Shown here: in pieces, positions 16,976 through 26,144 of the stretch
Numbering within the stretch: position 1 is the first letter of the stretch
Layout: the number at the start of each line of letters is the position of its first letter
Assembly (NCBI RefSeq): GCF_019655435.1
Contig: NZ_BPFH01000002.1
Span: 62,001-126,000, forward strand
Direction of reading: 5' to 3'
DNA length: 64,000 nt
Origin: Jannaschia pagri
Lineage (GTDB): Bacteria > Pseudomonadota > Alphaproteobacteria > Rhodobacterales > Rhodobacteraceae
Notes under the pieces: generated by a model
Seen by the model: only the letters and a program-made list of their open reading frames with translations
The model's database searches: none
Told to the model about the DNA's origin: nothing
Made by a program: the position numbers and the translations under genes

Positions 16976-18004
16976 ATGGACGGCCCTCCTCCCCCACGTG
17001 TTCCAACCCTGGCCGATGTCGCCGCCCGCGCGGGTGTGTCAACGGCGACGGTCTCCCGCTGCCTGAATGCGCCCGACCGGGTGCAAAAGGATACGCGGGA
17101 CCGCATCTTAGAGGCGGTGAAACACCTGGGCTATTCGCCGAACTTTGGCGCCCGCGCCTTGGCGGCCAAGCGTACGGACACCATCGGCGCAATCATCCCG
17201 ACCATGGACAATTCGATCTTCGCGCGCGGTCTGCAAGCCTTTCAGACAGCGTTGGTCGACCACGGCATGACGCTGCTGCTGGCGTCGTCGTCTTACCGTC
17301 GCGACTTAGAAGAGACGCAGATCCGCACCCTGGTGGCGCGCGGTGCCGATGGCCTTTTATTGATCGGCCATGATCGGGACCCAGCCCTCTATGATTTTCT
17401 TGCGCGCCACACCGTTCCGGTGCTGGTGTCCTGGGTGTTCGACCCAACGCAGCCCCGCCCCTCCGTAGGCTTCGACAACAGGCAGGCGATGGCGGAGATG
17501 ACCCACAGAGTGCTCGCACAGGGGCATCGTCGGCTGGCGACCATCTCTGGCTATACCAGCGACAACGACCGCACCCGGGACCGTGTCGCCGGGGTCCGGG
17601 ACGCCATGGCGGAGGTGCCAGACTGCGCGCCGCTCAACGTGGTAGAGACCCGGTATGGCATCGAGACGGGCGCCCGCGCCTTTGCGCAGATCTTGGCGAA
17701 GACCCCAGAGACGACAGCGGTCATATGCGGCAACGATCTCCTCGCCCTGGGCGCCATGCGGCAAGCCCGCACCATGGGGTTGCGCGTCCCACAGGACATA
17801 TCGATCACAGGGTTCGACGATATGGAGATTGCCGTGATCGCGGACCCGCCCCTCACGACGGTGCGCGTCCCCCACGGGGATATGGGCCGCCAAGCCGCCT
17901 CGATGCTGACAGAAATGGTCCGCTCCGGCACGACACCCGACACGGTTGCCCTCCCCTGCGAGATCATGGAACGCGGCTCCCTCGGCCCCGCGCCGCGCTC
18001 TTAG
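16976..18004 (+). CDS. LacI-family transcriptional regulator
   Basis: The 342-residue protein starts with a LacI helix-turn-helix (PTLADVAARAGVSTATVSRCLN, residues 10-31) and hinge, followed by a periplasmic-binding-protein-like effector domain (DTIGAIIPTMDNSIFARGL, GADGLLLIGHD, AVICGNDLLALGAMR, ISITGFDDMEIA). The ATG follows AAGGA. It is divergent from hpsN across a tandem operator and probably represses the hpsN-adh-comDE operon, responding to DHPS or a breakdown product. The ligand is inferred from context only. Confidence 0.9.
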   Translation: MDGPPPPRVPTLADVAARAGVSTATVSRCLNAPDRVQKDTRDRILEAVKHLGYSPNFGARALAAKRTDTIGAIIPTMDNSIFARGLQAFQTALVDHGMTLLLASSSYRRDLEETQIRTLVARGADGLLLIGHDRDPALYDFLARHTVPVLVSWVFDPTQPRPSVGFDNRQAMAEMTHRVLAQGHRRLATISGYTSDNDRTRDRVAGVRDAMAEVPDCAPLNVVETRYGIETGARAFAQILAKTPETTAVICGNDLLALGAMRQARTMGLRVPQDISITGFDDMEIAVIADPPLTTVRVPHGDMGRQAASMLTEMVRSGTTPDTVALPCEIMERGSLGPAPRS

Positions 18005-18341
18005 AACAGCCTAGACAAGACACCTTAGGCCTACGGCGCGCCGCCGATCTCCCATCGTTGCACCAGACACGCGTGACATACCGACATCAGGCAACGGGCG
18101 CCCAGAGAAACCGGATGGGACAACTCCCGTTTCGATGTTCCCCAAATATGCCGTCGCGCCCGATGCACTAAGCCTGTCCGTAGATCGAAGGCTCCCAGCA
18201 CCCTCCCGACCCGCCTCACCCTGAACCCCAAGCGCTTCGCCGGACCAATGCGCCCGCAACCGCAGAGGTTATTGCAAAGCATCCGAGGCCGGAGTAAACA
18301 CATCTCGAATACGTATTCAAACCCACAGAAGGGCCGTTGCC
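18005..18341. other. Intergenic region, one dispersed repeat
   Basis: No gene is visible between the LacI-family gene and the second HisD-like gene. The only recognisable element is the 23-bp dispersed repeat at 18131-18153. A promoter for the downstream pair is expected here but I cannot point to a convincing one. Confidence 0.55.
18131..18153 (+). repeat. Dispersed 23-bp repeat, copy 1
   Basis: TTCGATGTTCC, then CC, then AAATATGCCG. Two further copies in the window (27526-27548 and, inverted, 37790-37812) differ only in the two middle bases. All three are intergenic. Confidence 0.75.
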
Positions 18342-19670
18342 ATGCCGATCGAATACCTGAAGCGCGGGAAGTCCGCGGGCGAGCGTTTGGAGGATGATGC
18401 CCGCACGTCCGACATCGTTGCCGGGACGCTTCGGGACATCGAGGCCCGTGGCGATACCGCCGTGCGGGAATTAGCGGTGAAGTTCGACGGCTACGACCGC
18501 GAGACCTATCGCCTGACCGAAGCGGAAATCGAGGCGATCATCGCCAAGGTCTCGGACCAGGACATGGCCGACATCCGGTTCGCCCAAGATCAGGTTCGCG
18601 CCTTTGCCCAGATTCAGCGTGACAGCATGACGGACGTGGAGGTTGAGACCCAGCCCGGCGTCATCCTGGGGCACAAGAACATCCCCGTCCAATCGGTGGG
18701 CTGTTACGTCCCCGGCGGCAAGTTTCCGATGGTTGCCTCCGCCCATATGTCCGTGGCCACGGCCAGCGTGGCGGGCGTGCCGCGCATCGTGGCCTGTACC
18801 CCGCCGTTCAATGGCGAACCGAACCCCGCCGTGATTGCCGCCATGCATCTGGGCGGCGCCCATGAGATCTATGTGCTAGGTGGTATCCAGGCGGTGGGCG
18901 CCATGGCCATCGGAACGGAAACCATTGATCCAGTGCACCTCCTGGTTGGGCCGGGCAACGCATTTGTCGCCGAGGCCAAGCGCCAGTTGTTCGGTCGTGT
19001 GGGCATCGACCTTTTCGCTGGACCGACTGAAACCATGGTCATCGCAGACGAAACCGTGGACGCCGAACTCTGCGCGACGGACCTGCTGGGACAGGCGGAG
19101 CATGGCTACAACAGCCCCTGCGTCCTGCTGACCAACTCCCGCAAACTGGCCGAAGACACCCAGATCGAGATCGAGCGTCTGCTGACGATCCTTCCGACCG
19201 CCGACACAGCCCGCACAAGCTGGCGCGACTACGGCGAGGTCATCCTCTGCGACACCTACGAAGAGATGCTGAGCGTGGCCGACGATATCGCCTCGGAGCA
19301 TGTCCAGGTCATGACCGACCGCGACGATTGGTTCCTAGAGCATATGACCTGCTACGGCGCGCTCTTCCTGGGGCCGCGCACCAACGTGGCCAACGGCGAC
19401 AAGGTGATCGGCACCAACCATACCCTGCCAACGAAAAAGGCGGGGCGGTACACCGGCGGGCTCTGGGTCGGCAAGTTCTTGAAGACCCACAGCTATCAAA
19501 AGATCCTGACCGACGAGGCCGCGGCAGAGATGGGCGCCTATGGCTCTCGCCTGTGCATGTTGGAAGGGTTCGTGGGCCACGCCGAGCAATGCAACATCCG
19601 CGTCCGTAGGTACGGGCGACGGAATGTCCCCTACGGACAGGCCGTCCCCCATAAGGCCGCTGCCGAATAA
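18342..19670 (+). CDS. HisD-family dehydrogenase, second paralog
   Basis: The 442-residue protein keeps the HisD fold and metal/catalytic residues ([41 protein letters not shown]) but differs clearly from the hpsN product, with an ending rich in Arg ([15 protein letters not shown]). Such paralogs are often annotated histidinol dehydrogenase, yet here it is followed by a bicupin protein and lies next to the sulfonate cluster, not with his genes. It is most likely an NAD-dependent oxidase of a polyol- or sulfonate-like alcohol to the acid. The substrate is unknown. Confidence 0.78.
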   Translation: MPIEYLKRGKSAGERLEDDARTSDIVAGTLRDIEARGDTAVRELAVKFDGYDRETYRLTEAEIEAIIAKVSDQDMADIRFAQDQVRAFAQIQRDSMTDVEVETQPGVILGHKNIPVQSVGCYVPGGKFPMVASAHMSVATASVAGVPRIVACTPPFNGEPNPAVIAAMHLGGAHEIYVLGGIQAVGAMAIGTETIDPVHLLVGPGNAFVAEAKRQLFGRVGIDLFAGPTETMVIADETVDAELCATDLLGQAEHGYNSPCVLLTNSRKLAEDTQIEIERLLTILPTADTARTSWRDYGEVILCDTYEEMLSVADDIASEHVQVMTDRDDWFLEHMTCYGALFLGPRTNVANGDKVIGTNHTLPTKKAGRYTGGLWVGKFLKTHSYQKILTDEAAAEMGAYGSRLCMLEGFVGHAEQCNIRVRRYGRRNVPYGQAVPHKAAAE

Positions 19671-19776
19671 CATCCCCCGCGCGGGTGATGGCGGGGGACC
19701 GGCCCTCCATCACACGCGTCCCCTCCTGGCGCCCCAGCCGCCGCCACCGGCGCCAGGTCCACGTCAGGAGAATGAC

Positions 19777-20745
19777 ATGCTGCAAACGACCCCAGACATC
19801 GACGCCCGCATCGTTCGATATGGCGCCCTGCGCCCATGCAAGACGGCCTTCATCGACGCCCACACCCCGGGCTCCGATCAAAAGGAAAACTTCACCATCA
19901 TCGGGGGCGGCGTATCCGAAAGCCCCGATCAGCATGTGCATATCGCGGACACGCCGGGCTTCAACATCGGCGCGGCGGGCCAGCCGCCCAAGTGTCGCAA
20001 TTCCCTCCATTCCCATCGCACCGCCGAGGTGTTCTTCGTGCTCAAGGGGCGCTGGCGGTTCTTTTGGGGTCGCTGGGGCACCGCGGGAAGTGTGATCCTG
20101 GAGGAAGGGGACATCTTCAACATCCCCACCGGGATCTTTCGCGGGTTCGAAAACGTGGGCACCGACTATGGAATGATCATGGCAATCCTGGGCGGTGACG
20201 ATGCAGGCGGCGGTGTCATCTGGGCGCCCCAGGTGATCGAAGATGCCCAGGCCCATGGCTTGATCCTCGGGGAGAACGGGCGCCTCTATGACAGCAAACG
20301 GGGCGAGGCCTTGCCCGACGACGTGGCGCCCATGCCGCTCTTGTCCGAGGCGGAGCTGGCCAACTTCCCCGAGCCGCGCGCGGCGGACGTCATCCCTGGC
20401 TATGTCGCCCGCTACCAAGATCTGATGGCCCTGGCCGCCGATGGTCCCGCCGCTGTGATCGGGCCGAATGGCTGCCTGCGCGACCGGCCAGGGTTCGAGG
20501 TCGAGTTCCTGACCCGTGGCTCCCTGCCGGACACGCGCGCCGTCGCCGAAAAACACGTGGTTCTGATGCCCATGCGCGGCCATTGGCACCTGAGCCTGGA
20601 TGGCGCAGACCGCCATCTGAACCCGGGCGACACCTGTTTGATCAAACCGGGCGAGGGCTATGCCTTGACCCCGTCCATGACCGGCGAGGCCAGCCTGTAC
20701 CGTATCACGGAAACGGACGATCCGGCCGGTCCGACCGTCGTCTGA
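19777..20745 (+). CDS. Bicupin protein
   Basis: The 322-residue protein has two cupin barrels: an N-terminal one with NSLHSHRTAEVFFVLKGRWRF and GDIFNIPTGIFRGFENVG, and a C-terminal one with HVVLMPMRGHWHLSLDG and NPGDTCLIKPGEGYAL. Metal-binding histidines are seen in the first barrel. ATG 19777 follows AGGAGA at ideal distance. It comes 106 bases after the HisD-like gene in the same direction, suggesting a shared pathway, for example as a dioxygenase, isomerase or ligand-binding protein. No precise function is supported. Confidence 0.72.
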   Translation: MLQTTPDIDARIVRYGALRPCKTAFIDAHTPGSDQKENFTIIGGGVSESPDQHVHIADTPGFNIGAAGQPPKCRNSLHSHRTAEVFFVLKGRWRFFWGRWGTAGSVILEEGDIFNIPTGIFRGFENVGTDYGMIMAILGGDDAGGGVIWAPQVIEDAQAHGLILGENGRLYDSKRGEALPDDVAPMPLLSEAELANFPEPRAADVIPGYVARYQDLMALAADGPAAVIGPNGCLRDRPGFEVEFLTRGSLPDTRAVAEKHVVLMPMRGHWHLSLDGADRHLNPGDTCLIKPGEGYALTPSMTGEASLYRITETDDPAGPTVV

Positions 20746-20919
20746 GGGGGAACGGTCGGGTAGAAATCTACGGCTGACATCAGCTTTACGGGATCAACGC
20801 GACGCCGTCCAAGGCCAGGGCCCTGGCGGCTGGGTGAGCGGCGCACAACAGCGGAAGGCGTCCATCAAAGTCGGTCGCAAAGCCTGCCCCAGACATGACA
20901 CCCGACCCCGACGGCGCGC

Positions 20920-22014
20920 TCACGCCGTCGGATCGAACCCATAGAGCCAATCATAGCGCCGCAGCAGCGCCCCAGGCGATACGCGACCGACCGCGCGGAG
21001 GACGGCATGGGCCGCCATCTTCGGCACCCCGGTCAGGTGATAGCTACGGGCATTTCCCGCTGCAGCCGCCAGGGCGCGTGTGACCCTGTCCCGGCGCGCG
21101 CGCTCATAGGCGGCGGGGTCTTCGACCATCCGCGCGAGAGCCCAGGCATCCTCCAGGGCCAGATTAGCCCCTTGGGCGAGAAAGGGCAGCGTCGGATGCG
21201 CCGCGTCCCCGATCAGCGTGCAGGCCCCCCGGGTCCAGCGCGGCAAGGCGCCGTGATCCATCAGCCCCCAAAGGTTGACCGTCTCGACCCGGCTCAGCAG
21301 CTCACGGATTGGCGCCGCATAGCCATCGAAGGCCCGCCGTAGATTGGATGGATCATCGGTCTGGGACCACCCCGCTGCGGTCCAGGCCGACCGCTCCTCC
21401 ACCGCGACGATGTTGAGCAGACGCCCGTCGCGCAACGGGTACAGGACCATGTGTCGACCGGGCCCCACGTGAACTTGCGCTTCGGGCGGCCAACCATCCA
21501 CAGGGACGAGCGCCCGCCACGCAACTTGCCCGGTGAACCGCTGGGGATGATCCGGCGCCACGAACCCGCGGCTTGCCCCACGCACCCCATCCGCCCCGAT
21601 GAGGCGTCGCGCCGAGCGGCGCGTGCCGTCGTCAAAGACCAGGTCTGCGTCACCCTCGATCTGCGTAACCTGAGCCCGCAGAGTCAGCGTGACACCATCG
21701 AGCTTGCGCGCCAGAGCCTCGATAAGGTCCGCACGGTGGACCAAGCGAAACCCGGGGCCGAGCGGCATCCGCACGAGGGATCGGCCCGATGGTCCATCAA
21801 TCAAATGCACGGCTTGGCTGTCGATGCCCGGCACCTCGATGCCCAGAGCGCGCAGGACCCGCATACCGTTGGGCGCGATCTGCAACCCAGCGCCCACCTC
21901 TGTGAGGGCGGGCGCCTGCTCAATCACCTCAACCGACCGGGAGGCCCGGGTACAGGCCACGGCCGCCGCAAGACCGGCAATCCCCGCCCCTAAGATCGTG
22001 ACATCGGCATCCAT
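20920..22014 (-). CDS. FAD-dependent monooxygenase (UbiH/salicylate hydroxylase type)
   Basis: A 364-residue group A flavoprotein monooxygenase (PF01494). The FAD-binding Rossmann motif ILGAGIAGLAAAVACTRA is at the start, the DG motif appears in IGADGVRGASRG, and the GD motif in LIGDAAHPTLPFLAQGANLALEDAWAL. It would hydroxylate an aromatic ring or related compound using NAD(P)H and oxygen. ATG 22014 is chosen since the upstream extension crosses the dksA terminator. Substrate unknown; 3-hydroxybenzoate or salicylate-type hydroxylases are the nearest recognisable relatives. Confidence 0.85.
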   Translation of the reverse strand: MDADVTILGAGIAGLAAAVACTRASRSVEVIEQAPALTEVGAGLQIAPNGMRVLRALGIEVPGIDSQAVHLIDGPSGRSLVRMPLGPGFRLVHRADLIEALARKLDGVTLTLRAQVTQIEGDADLVFDDGTRRSARRLIGADGVRGASRGFVAPDHPQRFTGQVAWRALVPVDGWPPEAQVHVGPGRHMVLYPLRDGRLLNIVAVEERSAWTAAGWSQTDDPSNLRRAFDGYAAPIRELLSRVETVNLWGLMDHGALPRWTRGACTLIGDAAHPTLPFLAQGANLALEDAWALARMVEDPAAYERARRDRVTRALAAAAGNARSYHLTGVPKMAAHAVLRAVGRVSPGALLRRYDWLYGFDPTA

Positions 22015-22085
22015 GGCGCAGATATGGCGCGACCAGGATGGAACGGCCAGTGAGATTTGCGTGGACGCAGCCACTGCAAGCCACG

Positions 22086-22117
22086 AAAAAACCGCCGACG
22101 CAGGCCTGCGCGGCGGT
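22086..22117 (-). terminator. Rho-independent terminator of dksA
   Basis: Read on the minus strand: a 7-bp outer stem (ACCGCCG with CGGCGGT) around an inner CGCAGG/CCTGCG pairing, followed by a run of six T. It lies about 80 bases after the dksA stop and upstream of the monooxygenase gene. Confidence 0.85.
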
Positions 22118-22195
22118 CTTTCCAAAAGGCCGGTTCCGTCACAAGACGTGGCCACAAACCTATCGGTGAAACACGCCCCTCAGACGGAAGTGACG

Positions 22196-22618
22196 TCAGT
22201 CGTCGCGATGGACCTTCTCGCGCCGCTCATGACGCTCCTGCGCCTCCAGCGACAGGGTCGCGATGGGACGGGCGTCCAAGCGCTTCAGCGAAATCGGCTC
22301 ACCGGTCATTTCGCAATAGCCGTATTCGCCCTCGTCGATCCGGCGCAGGGCCGAGTCGATCTTTGCAATCAACTTGCGCTGACGGTCCCGCGTTCGCAGT
22401 TCCAGCGCGCGGTCGGTCTCCTCGGAGGCGCGGTCGGCAATGTCCGGAATGTTGCGGGCCGCGTCTTGCAGACCCTCAATGGTCGTGGCCGTCTCATCCA
22501 GCAGATCGGCCTTCCAAGCCAACAGCTTACGACGGAAATACTCGACCTGGCGGTCGTTCATGAACGGTTCGTCCTCGGCGGGGATGTAATCGTTCGGAAG
22601 AAAGGTCTCAGCCTTCAT
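22196..22618 (-). CDS. dksA: RNA polymerase-binding transcription factor DksA, cysteine-poor type
   Basis: The 140-residue protein has the DksA layout: N-terminal helix, coiled coil with the tip motif D59-x-x-D62-x-A64, and a C-terminal globular domain. It binds the RNA polymerase secondary channel and works with ppGpp in stringent control. Only one (C102) of the four zinc-finger cysteines of E. coli DksA remains (YGYCEMTGEPI, then ATLSLEAQ), as reported for Rhodobacter sphaeroides DksA. ATG 22618 gives the usual length; a terminator follows the gene. Confidence 0.93.
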   Translation of the reverse strand: MKAETFLPNDYIPAEDEPFMNDRQVEYFRRKLLAWKADLLDETATTIEGLQDAARNIPDIADRASEETDRALELRTRDRQRKLIAKIDSALRRIDEGEYGYCEMTGEPISLKRLDARPIATLSLEAQERHERREKVHRDD

Positions 22619-22803
22619 ACTGCGCTCCCTCGCGGCGGGGTGCCTGGCCAGATGATCCAAGAAGGATCTGGTCCGGTCCCGTTGTGTCATAGCCGCCGAT
22701 TACATCAGCCCTGGCCACTTGTCACGCCCCCTTGACGGTTTGGTTGCACACCTGTGAACGACTGCTAGGGTGCCGACGGATTGATTACGGTACGGAGACA
22801 ACC

Positions 22804-23643
22804 ATGCGTTTTGACGGCACCAAGGACTATGTGGCGACCGAAGACTTGGCCGTTGCCGTCAATGCCGCCATCACCTTGCAACGCCCTTTGCTGGTGAAAG
22901 GGGAGCCTGGGACGGGCAAAACAGAACTGGCCCGACAGGTGGCCAAGGGCCTGGGTGTTCCGATGTTGGAATGGGCCGTCAAATCAACCACCCGGGCGCA
23001 GCAGGGGCTCTACGAATATGACGCCGTATCGCGACTCCGCGACAGCCAGTTGGGCGACGACCGCGTCCACGACATCGGCAATTACATCCGCCGGGGCAAG
23101 CTGTGGCAGGCCTTCGATGCGGAGGAACGGGTCGTTCTGTTGATCGACGAGATCGACAAGGCCGACATCGAGTTTCCCAACGACCTGTTGCAGGAACTCG
23201 ATAAGATGGAGTTCCACGTCTACGAGACCGGTGAGACCATCCGCGCCCGTCATCGCCCGATCGTCATCATCACGTCCAACAACGAAAAAGAGCTCCCCGA
23301 CGCCTTCCTGCGCCGGTGCTTCTTTCACTACATCCGCTTCCCCGAGATGGAGACGCTGAAGCAGATCGTCGAGGTCCATCATCCCGGAATCCAACAGGCC
23401 TTGCTGACCACAGCGTTGACGCAATTCTACCAAGTGCGGGAGCAACAGGGGCTGAAGAAAAAACCCTCGACCTCCGAAGTGCTCGATTGGCTTAAGCTGC
23501 TTTTGGCGGAGGATCTGACGGCAGAGGATCTTAAGTCTGAGACGGGTAGCGCCCTCCCACGGCTGCACGGCGCCCTTTTGAAGAACGAGGCGGACGTGCA
23601 TCTGTTCGAACGGTTGGCCTTCATGGCGCGGGGCGGTCGCTGA
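22804..23643 (+). CDS. MoxR-type AAA+ ATPase
   Basis: The 279-residue protein is a MoxR AAA+ ATPase: Walker A GEPGTGKTEL (residues 33-42), Walker B VVLLIDEIDKAD, sensor 1 IITSNNEKELPDAFLRR including the arginine finger region. MoxR ATPases act with VWA-domain partners as chaperones for metal-cofactor insertion or complex assembly. The likely partner is the CoxE-type VWA protein at 27849-29033, 4 kb downstream on the same strand. ATG 22804 begins the family sequence MRFDGT. Confidence 0.9.
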   Translation: MRFDGTKDYVATEDLAVAVNAAITLQRPLLVKGEPGTGKTELARQVAKGLGVPMLEWAVKSTTRAQQGLYEYDAVSRLRDSQLGDDRVHDIGNYIRRGKLWQAFDAEERVVLLIDEIDKADIEFPNDLLQELDKMEFHVYETGETIRARHRPIVIITSNNEKELPDAFLRRCFFHYIRFPEMETLKQIVEVHHPGIQQALLTTALTQFYQVREQQGLKKKPSTSEVLDWLKLLLAEDLTAEDLKSETGSALPRLHGALLKNEADVHLFERLAFMARGGR

Positions 23644-23793
23644 GGCCAATATACCGTCACCGGGATTGGTATGGGCGGCGGGCGTTCTGACGAACCGGTC
23701 CCGCCTGTCCCCCCTATGACATGCGGGATCACCCGGCTACGGTCCGACCAAAGTCCCGTCCGCATGCCCCTGTGCCCTAAGGAACACCAGCCG

Positions 23794-24417
23794 ATGTATT
23801 ACACCGAGACCGCCGACATCCGCATCGGCGACGCAACAGTCAAACTGCCCCAAGGCATCGAAGGACGGATCGGCGGAGCGTGGAACAATGGCCGCTTCTA
23901 TGAAGCTGGCTTGTTGGAAGATGTGCGTCAGGTGAACCGCGCGGGGACCTATGTGGACGCGGGGATGAACAACGGCAATCACACCCTGTTCTTCGCCGCC
24001 TGTTGCCCCTCGACCCAGGTGCTGGGGTTTGAGCCCTATCCGATCTACATCGACCGGGCCTATGAGCTGTTCCAAATCAACGATGCCATGCGCAAGATCC
24101 GGGTGATGTCCTGCGCCTTGGGCGCCGCGCCGGGGACGGTCGATCTCCATATCCGCAACCGCCGCACGTCTTCGCCGCGCATGCGCCTCGATGACCTGGC
24201 GCTCACGGACACGGCTGTTCTCAAGATCGACGTCGAGGGGATGGAACGGCAAGTCTTGGAGGGGGCGGAAGCGACCATCCGGGATCAGAAGCCCCATCTC
24301 TATGTGGAGATCTTCGATCAAACCTTCGATGAGACCGCCGCCTATATCGAAGCCTTCGGCTACAAGCGCGGGCGCAAGTTCGGCAGCACCCCGACCTATT
24401 CGTTCATTCCAATCTGA
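23794..24417 (+). CDS. FkbM-family methyltransferase
   Basis: The 207-residue protein has an FkbM SAM-dependent methyltransferase domain (PF05050): VDAGMNNGNHTLFFAA (SAM loop), VLGFEPYPIYIDRAY, ALGAAPGTVDLHI, RLDDLAL and VLKIDVEGMERQVLEGA. These enzymes methylate hydroxyl groups of sugars or polyketides. I prefer ATG 23794, which follows AAGGA at good spacing; an ATG at 23764 lacks a site. No glycan cluster is nearby, so the acceptor is unknown. Confidence 0.82.
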   Translation: MYYTETADIRIGDATVKLPQGIEGRIGGAWNNGRFYEAGLLEDVRQVNRAGTYVDAGMNNGNHTLFFAACCPSTQVLGFEPYPIYIDRAYELFQINDAMRKIRVMSCALGAAPGTVDLHIRNRRTSSPRMRLDDLALTDTAVLKIDVEGMERQVLEGAEATIRDQKPHLYVEIFDQTFDETAAYIEAFGYKRGRKFGSTPTYSFIPI

Positions 24418-24419
24418 CC

Positions 24420-24502
24420 GGCGGATGGCATCCGCCTGGGCGGCGCCAGCCGTGGTGCCTTGGCACCGCTCTATCCGGTGCGAACAGCGCGCAGCCGGAT
24501 AG
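24420..24502. terminator. Stem-loops between converging FkbM and panB genes
   Basis: Two stems are evident: 24420-24436 (7-bp GGCGGAT stem, loop GGC) and 24471-24502 (8-bp CTATCCGG stem extended by TGCG/CGCA). They lie just after the methyltransferase stop, between converging genes. A short T-run (CCTTTTCG) follows the second. Bidirectional termination is plausible. Confidence 0.45.
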
Positions 24503-24597
24503 GGCCGTCCCTGGCCTTTTCGAAGACTGCCGAAAACCCGAACGGACTCCACTGACATTGGGACCGACCCCTGAAAAACGCTCAGCGGCTTGGGGAC

Positions 24598-25422
24598 CTA
24601 CCCCCTCGGCTTATACACCTGATCCTCCGTCGGAAACGCCCGGTTGCGCACGTCTTCGGCGTATCGACCCACGGCGCCTTCGATCTGACCCAACAGATCC
24701 CCGTAGACCTTCACGAATTTCGGCGGTGTCGGGTTGAGCCCCAGCATGTCCTCCAGCACGAGGATCTGACCGTCGCAGTGCACGCTGGCCCCGATGCCAA
24801 TTGTCGGAATGGCGATCTCTTGGGTGATCTCGGCGGCCAAGGGCTCGACCATCCCTTCCAGCACCAGAGCAAAAGCACCGGCCTCGGCCACGGCGGCAGC
24901 ATCGGCCTTATGGGCGCCCCAGGTCTCCGCATCATGCCCTTGGGTCTTAAAGCCGCCCATGACGTGGCTCGACTGCGGGGTCAGACCGATATGGGCCATC
25001 ACGGGAATGCCGCGCTCCACCAAGAAGCGAATGGTCTCGGCCATGCGGGCGCCCCCTTCCAGCTTGACCGCCCCGCAGCCGGTTTCTTTCATGATCTCGG
25101 CGGCATTGCGAAAGGCGACTTGGGGGCTTTCCTCGTAGGTGCCAAAGGGCATATCCACCACGACCAGGGCCCGACGCGTGCCCCGCACCACCGCGCGCCC
25201 ATGCATCATCATCAGGTCCAGGCTCACGCCCACCGTTGTCTCCATCCCGTGCATGACCATGCCAAGGCTGTCACCCACAAGAATGAAATCCGCGTGGGCA
25301 TCCACGATGGCCGCCGTATGGGCGTGGTAAGAGGTGAGCGACACAATCGGCGCCCCACCCTTTCGCGCCATGATCTGGGGCACCGTGATACGGCGGATGG
25401 GCTTTCTGGGATCTGTGCTCAT
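24598..25422 (-). CDS. panB: 3-methyl-2-oxobutanoate hydroxymethyltransferase
   Basis: The 274-residue enzyme makes ketopantoate from 2-oxoisovalerate and methylene-tetrahydrofolate, the first committed step to pantothenate and CoA. Typical segments are [36 protein letters not shown] (metal-binding Asp), [35 protein letters not shown] and [18 protein letters not shown] 25422 follows CAGGAGG. panC is not adjacent in this window, although panB and panC are often neighbours. Confidence 0.95.
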   Translation of the reverse strand: MSTDPRKPIRRITVPQIMARKGGAPIVSLTSYHAHTAAIVDAHADFILVGDSLGMVMHGMETTVGVSLDLMMMHGRAVVRGTRRALVVVDMPFGTYEESPQVAFRNAAEIMKETGCGAVKLEGGARMAETIRFLVERGIPVMAHIGLTPQSSHVMGGFKTQGHDAETWGAHKADAAAVAEAGAFALVLEGMVEPLAAEITQEIAIPTIGIGASVHCDGQILVLEDMLGLNPTPPKFVKVYGDLLGQIEGAVGRYAEDVRNRAFPTEDQVYKPRG

Positions 25423-25474
25423 GACGGCCTCCTGCGGGTGGTCGGACGCCGGTCTAGGCAGCTGGGGCCGCACG

Positions 25475-25639
25475 TCAAGTTCGGCTAAGGTCGGGATACG
25501 GCTCGCGCGCCTCTGCCCGACCTCGCCAGCGATGGCCACAAAGGGCCGGACAGCGCAGGGTGTCGTACAACCGACGACCATAGACAATTGCCGCACGCCC
25601 CGACCGGGTCGCGCGCTGTCTGCCCAACTCCCGCCACAT
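25475..25639 (-). CDS. Hypothetical 54-residue Arg-rich protein upstream of panB
   Basis: A short frame ([14 protein letters not shown]...YPDLSRT) starts at an ATG with a strong AGGAAGG site five bases upstream and ends 52 bases before panB. It is basic, with several Trp/Tyr and two Cys, and no recognised domain. The site and position favour a real gene, but it could be chance coding in the panB leader. Confidence 0.35.
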   Translation of the reverse strand: MWRELGRQRATRSGRAAIVYGRRLYDTLRCPALCGHRWRGRAEAREPYPDLSRT

Positions 25640-25685
25640 TGCCTTCCTAGTGTCGCGGTAAAGAAGACAAATCAGGCGGATTACC

Positions 25686-26144
25686 ATGGGTGCGGATACA
25701 GTCACGCTCCGGGCCATAGGGCCCGCGGACCGGGCCGTCTGGACACCTCTTTGGCGCGCCTACTTGGCGTTCTACGACACCGTGCTGCCGACAGACGCCT
25801 ATGACGCGGCCTTTGCACAGCTTCTCTCTGATGATCCGGCGGCATTCCGGGGCTTTCTAGCCTGGCGGGGCGACACCGCCCTCGGCCTCGTCCATTACGT
25901 GATGCACCCGCACATGTGGCAGCCCGCCGGGACCTGCTACCTGCAGGATCTCTACACAGCCCCCGAGGCGCGGGGACAGGGCATCGCCCGCCGCTTGATC
26001 GACGCGGTCTCCGCCGCAGCGAAGACCCAGGGCGTGGCCAGCGTCTATTGGATGACCCAGCAGGACAACGCTACCGCCCGGCGCCTCTATGATCGGGTCG
26101 GGACACTGACGCCGTTCATCAAATACATGCGGACCCTGCCCTGA
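25686..26144 (+). CDS. GNAT-family N-acetyltransferase
   Basis: A 152-residue GNAT protein (PF00583): TLRAIGPADRAVWTPLW at the start, the central YLQDLYTAPEARGQGIARRLI with the acetyl-CoA motif R/QxxGxG/A (ARGQGIAR), and YWMTQQDNATARRLYDRVG. It transfers an acetyl group from acetyl-CoA to an amine of unknown identity. Its stop overlaps the start of the downstream lipoprotein gene (TGATG). Confidence 0.88.
   Translation: MGADTVTLRAIGPADRAVWTPLWRAYLAFYDTVLPTDAYDAAFAQLLSDDPAAFRGFLAWRGDTALGLVHYVMHPHMWQPAGTCYLQDLYTAPEARGQGIARRLIDAVSAAAKTQGVASVYWMTQQDNATARRLYDRVGTLTPFIKYMRTLP

Noticed and set aside
18342-19670. Annotation as histidine-pathway histidinol dehydrogenase
   Set aside because: Context is sulfonate/cupin genes and the his genes are elsewhere in the window; HisD-fold enzymes of other function are common in roseobacters.
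20786-20896. 36-residue minus-strand frame after the flavin monooxygenase
   Set aside because: No ribosome binding site and no recognisable similarity.
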